Origin: Bradyrhizobium sp. MOS002
Lineage (GTDB): Bacteria; Pseudomonadota; Alphaproteobacteria; Rhizobiales; Xanthobacteraceae
DNA length: 64,000 nucleotides
Assembly: GCF_003020115.1 (NCBI RefSeq)
Contig: NZ_PYFX01000003.1
Location: 248,001 to 312,000 of the forward strand
Reading direction: 5' to 3'
Shown here: piece by piece, positions 60,542 through 64,000 of the stretch
Position numbering within the stretch: the stretch's first letter is position 1
Layout: every line of letters starts with the position of its first letter
Notes under the pieces: generated by a model
Databases searched by the model: none
Seen by the model: the letters and a program-made list of their open reading frames with translations, nothing else
Told to the model about the DNA's origin: nothing
Position numbers and translations under genes: made by a program

Positions 60542-62827
60542 GTGCGCCAGATCATACCACCGCATTGGAAGGCCCGGATCCGGAATTTCTTCCTGGATCT
60601 CGATGCGCGCATCGATTCCTCGCTGTTCTCCTCGGCCAAGGGCATCCGCGAGCTCTACGAGCGCTACTCGACCTTCATGGACCGCTTCTATGTCGGACGT
60701 TGGAAGCGCTGGGTGTTCATCGAGCCGCTGTCGGAGGCTGCGACGCTGGGCCTCGGCGGCCTGGTCGTGATGCTCACGCTCGCCATCCCGGCCTTCCGCG
60801 AGACCGCGGACGAGGACTGGCTGAAGAAGTCCGACCTTGCGGTGACCTTCCTCGACCGCTACGGCAACCCGATCGGCAGCCGCGGCATCAAACACAACGA
60901 CTCGATCCCGCTGGAAGATTTTCCGGACGTGCTGATCAAGGCGACGCTCGCGACCGAGGACCGCCGCTTCTACGAGCATTTCGGCATCGACATCGCCGGC
61001 ACCGCGCGCGCGCTCGTCACCAACGCCCAGGCCGGCGGCGTCCGCCAGGGCGGCTCCTCGATCACCCAGCAGCTCGCCAAGAACCTGTTCCTGAGCAACG
61101 AGCGCACCATCGAGCGCAAGGTCAACGAAGCCTTCCTCGCGGTCTGGCTGGAATGGCGCCTGACCAAGAACGAGATCCTCAAGCTGTATCTCGACCGCGC
61201 CTATATGGGCGGCGGCACCTTCGGTGTCGACGGCGCCGCGCATTTCTACTTCAACAAATCGGCACGTGACGTGACGCTCGCCGAAGCCGCGATGCTCGCC
61301 GGCCTGTTCAAGGCGCCGACCAAATACGCGCCCCACATCAACCTGCCCGCCGCCCGCGCCCGCGCCAATGTCGTGCTCGACAATCTCGTCGACGCCGGCT
61401 TCATGACCGAGGGCCAGGTGTTCGGCGCCCGCCGCAATCCCGCCTTCGCGGTCGACCGCCGCTACGAGGCGTCGCCGAATTATTATCTCGACTACGCCTT
61501 CGACGAGATGCGCAAGCTGGTCGACACCTTCCCGAAATCCTACACCGAGCGCGTCTTCGTGGTCCGGCTCGCGATCGATACCAATGTGCAGAAGGCGGCG
61601 GAGGACGCGGTCGAGAACCAGTTGCGCCAGTTCGGCCGCGACTACCACGCGACCCAGGCCGCGACCGTCGTCTCCGATCTCGACGGCGGCATCCGCGCCA
61701 TGGTCGGCGGCCGCGACTACGGCGCCAGCCAGTTCAACCGCGCCACCGACGCCTATCGCCAGCCGGGCTCGTCGTTCAAGCCTTACGTCTACACCACCGC
61801 GCTCCTCAACGGCTTCACGCCGAATTCGATCGTGGTGGACGGCCCGGTCTGCATCGGCAATTGGTGCCCGCAGAACTATGGCCATTCCTATTCCGGCGCA
61901 GTGACGCTGACACAGGCGATCACGCGTTCGATCAACGTCGTGCCGGTCAAGCTGTCGATCGCGATCGGCCAGAAGAACGAGCCCAAGGCGCAGAACCCGG
62001 CCAAGGTCGGCCGCGCCAAGATCGTCGAGGTCGCCCGCCGCTTCGGCCTCAAGGCGCCGCTGCCCGACACGCCGTCGCTCCCAATCGGCTCGGACGAAGT
62101 CACCGTGCTCGAGCACGCGGTGGCGTATGCGACCTTCCCCAACCGCGGCAAGGCGGTGACGCCGCATTCCGTGCTCGAAGTGCGCACCGGCGCAGGCGAT
62201 CCGGTCTGGCGCTGGGACCGCGACGGGCCGAAGCCGCGACAGGCGATCCCCGCCTCCGTCGCCTCCGACATGGCCGGCATGATGAGCCACGTCGTCAGCG
62301 AAGGCACCGCGCGCCGCGCAGCCCTCGACGGCATTCCGACGGCGGGCAAGACCGGCACGACCAATGCCTATCGCGACGCCTGGTTCGTCGGCTACACCGG
62401 CAATTTCACCTGCGCGGTCTGGTACGGCAATGACGACTATTCACCGACCAACCGCATGACCGGCGGCTCGCTGCCGGCGCAGACCTGGCACGACATCATG
62501 CTCGCGGCGCATCAGGGCGTCGAGGTGCGGGAAATTCCAGGCATCGGCATGGGCCAGAAGCTGCCGCCCGAGCGGATCGCCAACGCGCAGGCCAATGCGG
62601 CGCCGAAGGTGCTGGAGACCAAGCCCGGTCCGCCGCCCGTATTGACCAAGCGCGGCGCCGACGTCTTGGTGCGCGTCGAGAAGCTGCTGGATGACGCGGC
62701 CAGGACCGCGACCAAAGCGGCCGTCACCGATCCCAAGCAAGCCAAGCCATCGTCCACGAGCGCGCTCGCCTTCCCGCAGAACTATGCGGAAGAGAATGCG
62801 AACGCATCCGCCCCGCGCAAGAACTGA
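60542..62827 (+). CDS. Class A penicillin-binding protein (PBP1A family)
   Basis: The 761-residue protein has a cytoplasmic N-terminus, one transmembrane helix at about 66-84, a GT51 glycosyltransferase domain (ATEDRRFYEHFGID with catalytic Glu139; GGSSITQQLAKNLFL), and a transpeptidase with Ser410 in RQPGSSFKPYVY, SIN-type motif in ITRSINVVPVKL, and KTGTT at 603-607. It polymerises and cross-links peptidoglycan. The start is a GTG preceded by AAGGG (60531-60535). The C-terminal ~100 residues are Pro/Ala-rich. DUF1214 and DUF1254 genes follow closely on the same strand. Confidence 0.94.
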   Translation: MRQIIPPHWKARIRNFFLDLDARIDSSLFSSAKGIRELYERYSTFMDRFYVGRWKRWVFIEPLSEAATLGLGGLVVMLTLAIPAFRETADEDWLKKSDLAVTFLDRYGNPIGSRGIKHNDSIPLEDFPDVLIKATLATEDRRFYEHFGIDIAGTARALVTNAQAGGVRQGGSSITQQLAKNLFLSNERTIERKVNEAFLAVWLEWRLTKNEILKLYLDRAYMGGGTFGVDGAAHFYFNKSARDVTLAEAAMLAGLFKAPTKYAPHINLPAARARANVVLDNLVDAGFMTEGQVFGARRNPAFAVDRRYEASPNYYLDYAFDEMRKLVDTFPKSYTERVFVVRLAIDTNVQKAAEDAVENQLRQFGRDYHATQAATVVSDLDGGIRAMVGGRDYGASQFNRATDAYRQPGSSFKPYVYTTALLNGFTPNSIVVDGPVCIGNWCPQNYGHSYSGAVTLTQAITRSINVVPVKLSIAIGQKNEPKAQNPAKVGRAKIVEVARRFGLKAPLPDTPSLPIGSDEVTVLEHAVAYATFPNRGKAVTPHSVLEVRTGAGDPVWRWDRDGPKPRQAIPASVASDMAGMMSHVVSEGTARRAALDGIPTAGKTGTTNAYRDAWFVGYTGNFTCAVWYGNDDYSPTNRMTGGSLPAQTWHDIMLAAHQGVEVREIPGIGMGQKLPPERIANAQANAAPKVLETKPGPPPVLTKRGADVLVRVEKLLDDAARTATKAAVTDPKQAKPSSTSALAFPQNYAEENANASAPRKN

Positions 62828-62836
62828 TCGAAACCA

Positions 62837-63415
62837 GTGCGGCTGATCCTGATCACATTGACGGCCCTTCTGCTCGCAACCGTCGTCGGCGTCGGCGCGA
62901 CCTGGATGACGACGACTCGCGGCACCGAGATCGGCGCGCTGACCATCGGCCCCTGGACCGCGCGTCCGCGCACCGGCACCGCAGACGTCGATCCCTATTC
63001 GCGCGCCACCATCGTGCGCAACGGCGAGCTGCCGATCGGCACCGGCGACGGCGTCGCCTTCACCGCGACCGTCGACGACAAGAAGAAGGTGCTCGACGGC
63101 CGCTGCGATGTCGTGATCTCCGGGGTGACGCCGCCGGCACGGTTCTGGACGCTCACGCTCTATGACCGCAAGGGTCATCTCGTTCCCAATTCGCTGCAGC
63201 GCTACGGCTTCACCAGCCAGGAGATCGTGCGGCAGTCCGACGGTTCGTTCGAGATCCGCATCGCCTCGCGCTCGCGCGCCGGCAACTGGCTGCCGACCGG
63301 CGGCATCGAGCGCTACGCGCTGATGCTGCGGCTCTACGACACCCCGGTCGGCGTTGCCACCCGCACCCAGCGCGACGCGCCGATGCCCACGATCACGACG
63401 GCGGGCTGCTCATGA
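62837..63415 (+). CDS. DUF1214 domain protein, membrane-anchored
   Basis: The 192-residue protein has an N-terminal hydrophobic anchor (MRLILITLTALLLATVVGVG) and a DUF1214 beta-rich domain (CDVVISGVTPPARFWTLTLYDR, then SFEIRIASRSRAGNWLPTGG near the end). Family function is unknown. It begins with a GTG at 62837, 9 nt after the PBP stop, and its last four bases overlap the next start (ATGA at 63412-63415), so it is coupled to the DUF1254 gene. In many bacteria DUF1254 and DUF1214 are fused in one polypeptide; here they are separate genes in the order 1214 then 1254. Confidence 0.9.
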   Translation: MRLILITLTALLLATVVGVGATWMTTTRGTEIGALTIGPWTARPRTGTADVDPYSRATIVRNGELPIGTGDGVAFTATVDDKKKVLDGRCDVVISGVTPPARFWTLTLYDRKGHLVPNSLQRYGFTSQEIVRQSDGSFEIRIASRSRAGNWLPTGGIERYALMLRLYDTPVGVATRTQRDAPMPTITTAGCS

Positions 63416-63996
63416 TCCGGCTGTTGTTCACCATCGTTGCCGGCGTGGTGCTGGGCCTCGTGGTCCATCTCGTCAGCGTGCTGGCGCTGCCGCGGATCGC
63501 GACCCAGGACGCCTATTCGCGGCTGACGCCGATGACCAAGCTCAACGCCGTCACGCAGCTTCCACTCGCCGATCCGCAGACCTCGCCGATGCCGTTCATG
63601 GACCCGGCCTTTGCGCTCGCGATCTGCCGCTACGATCTATCGAACGGACCGATCAAGCTGACGGTGCCCGTCAGCCAGGCTTACACCTCGGTATCATTCT
63701 ACACCCGCAACGAGATCGCCTATTACGCCATCAACGACCGCTCGGCCGGCAAGAAAGTGATCGAGCTCGATTTGATGACCGAGCCGCAGCACAACGAGCT
63801 GCCGGAGGACGAAGAGATCACCGCGGCCGACCGCCTGATCATCGATTCCCCCAGCACCACCGGCCTGATCGTGATGAAGGCGCTCGCCCCCGAGCCCGGA
63901 CTGATGCCGCAGGCGCAAGGCTCGCTCGCGGCCGCGAGCTGCGGACCGCAGACCGAGCCGCCGGCCAAGGCCGAAGCGCCGCGCGGCCGGCGCTGA
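63412..63996 (+). CDS. DUF1254 domain protein, membrane-anchored
   Basis: The 194-residue protein begins with a hydrophobic segment (MIRLLFTIVAGVVLGLVVHL) and carries the DUF1254 core with YDLSNGPIKLTVPVSQAYTS and SFYTRNEIAYYAINDRSAGK. It overlaps the DUF1214 gene by 4 nt. The usual fused proteins are about 400-480 residues, so the split pair (192 + 194 residues) roughly reconstitutes a short version. The function is unknown; the neighbourhood with a penicillin-binding protein hints at envelope biology. The gene ends 4 nt before the window edge. Confidence 0.9.
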   Translation: MIRLLFTIVAGVVLGLVVHLVSVLALPRIATQDAYSRLTPMTKLNAVTQLPLADPQTSPMPFMDPAFALAICRYDLSNGPIKLTVPVSQAYTSVSFYTRNEIAYYAINDRSAGKKVIELDLMTEPQHNELPEDEEITAADRLIIDSPSTTGLIVMKALAPEPGLMPQAQGSLAAASCGPQTEPPAKAEAPRGRR

Positions 63997-64000
63997 CGCA

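Overview
The window is high-GC chromosomal DNA of an alphaproteobacterium, most likely Bradyrhizobium or a close relative. This is inferred from gene content and order: cytochrome c maturation genes in the cycHJKL arrangement followed by a Do-type protease, a two-component pair and glnE; an fdsGBACD formate dehydrogenase operon; a Ku gene; and several intergenic palindromic repeat families of the kind abundant in that group. No tRNA, rRNA, CRISPR array, insertion sequence or phage gene was seen.

Layout. 0-3.2 kb: a fumarase/aspartase-superfamily lyase coupled to a Bug-type periplasmic binding protein, then an AHSA1-like protein. 3.2-10.5 kb: an Hsp70-like ATPase facing away from a run of short units (a 45-aa peptide, two oxalate/formate-type MFS transporters, a two-CBS protein), then a ketopantoate-reductase-like dehydrogenase and an FAH-family hydrolase. 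Four of these units share one 17-bp upstream motif. 10.8-13.8 kb: small exported proteins, a coiled-coil protein with a long internal duplication, and a possible permuted papain-like protein. 13.8-14.9 kb: about 1.1 kb of repeat DNA without a credible gene. 14.9-21.1 kb: nitronate monooxygenase, quinone-oxidoreductase-like enzyme, CDF metal transporter with a tripled cytosolic domain, and a PAS histidine kinase.

21.1-28.2 kb: a LysR regulator divergent from fdsGBACD, a complete molybdenum NAD-dependent formate dehydrogenase with its FdhD-type chaperone. 28.1-33.2 kb (minus strand): response regulator, histidine kinase and glnE, translationally overlapping. 33.5-41 kb (minus strand): DegP-like protease, chemoreceptor and ccmIEFH. 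41-45.6 kb (minus strand): two hypothetical proteins, a PhoPQ-like pair and a 51-aa membrane protein behind a consensus EcfG stress promoter. 45.8-47.8 kb: Ku, small proteins and a lone Flp-type pilin.

48-53.5 kb: a surface-glycan-like set (two multi-pass membrane proteins, a GT2 glycosyltransferase, a methyltransferase) and a proline-rich exported protein. 53.7-64 kb: a ThDP enzyme, a triple-GAF histidine kinase, a DHA2-type efflux MFS, a YcgN cysteine-cluster protein, a class A penicillin-binding protein and an overlapping DUF1214/DUF1254 pair.

A plausible link between regions is C1/C2 acid metabolism: the paired OxlT-like transporters could import oxalate or a related anion, and the fds operon 14 kb away could oxidise the resulting formate to CO2 and NADH. 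The linking enzymes (formyl-CoA transferase and oxalyl-CoA decarboxylase) are not in this window, so the link is an inference.
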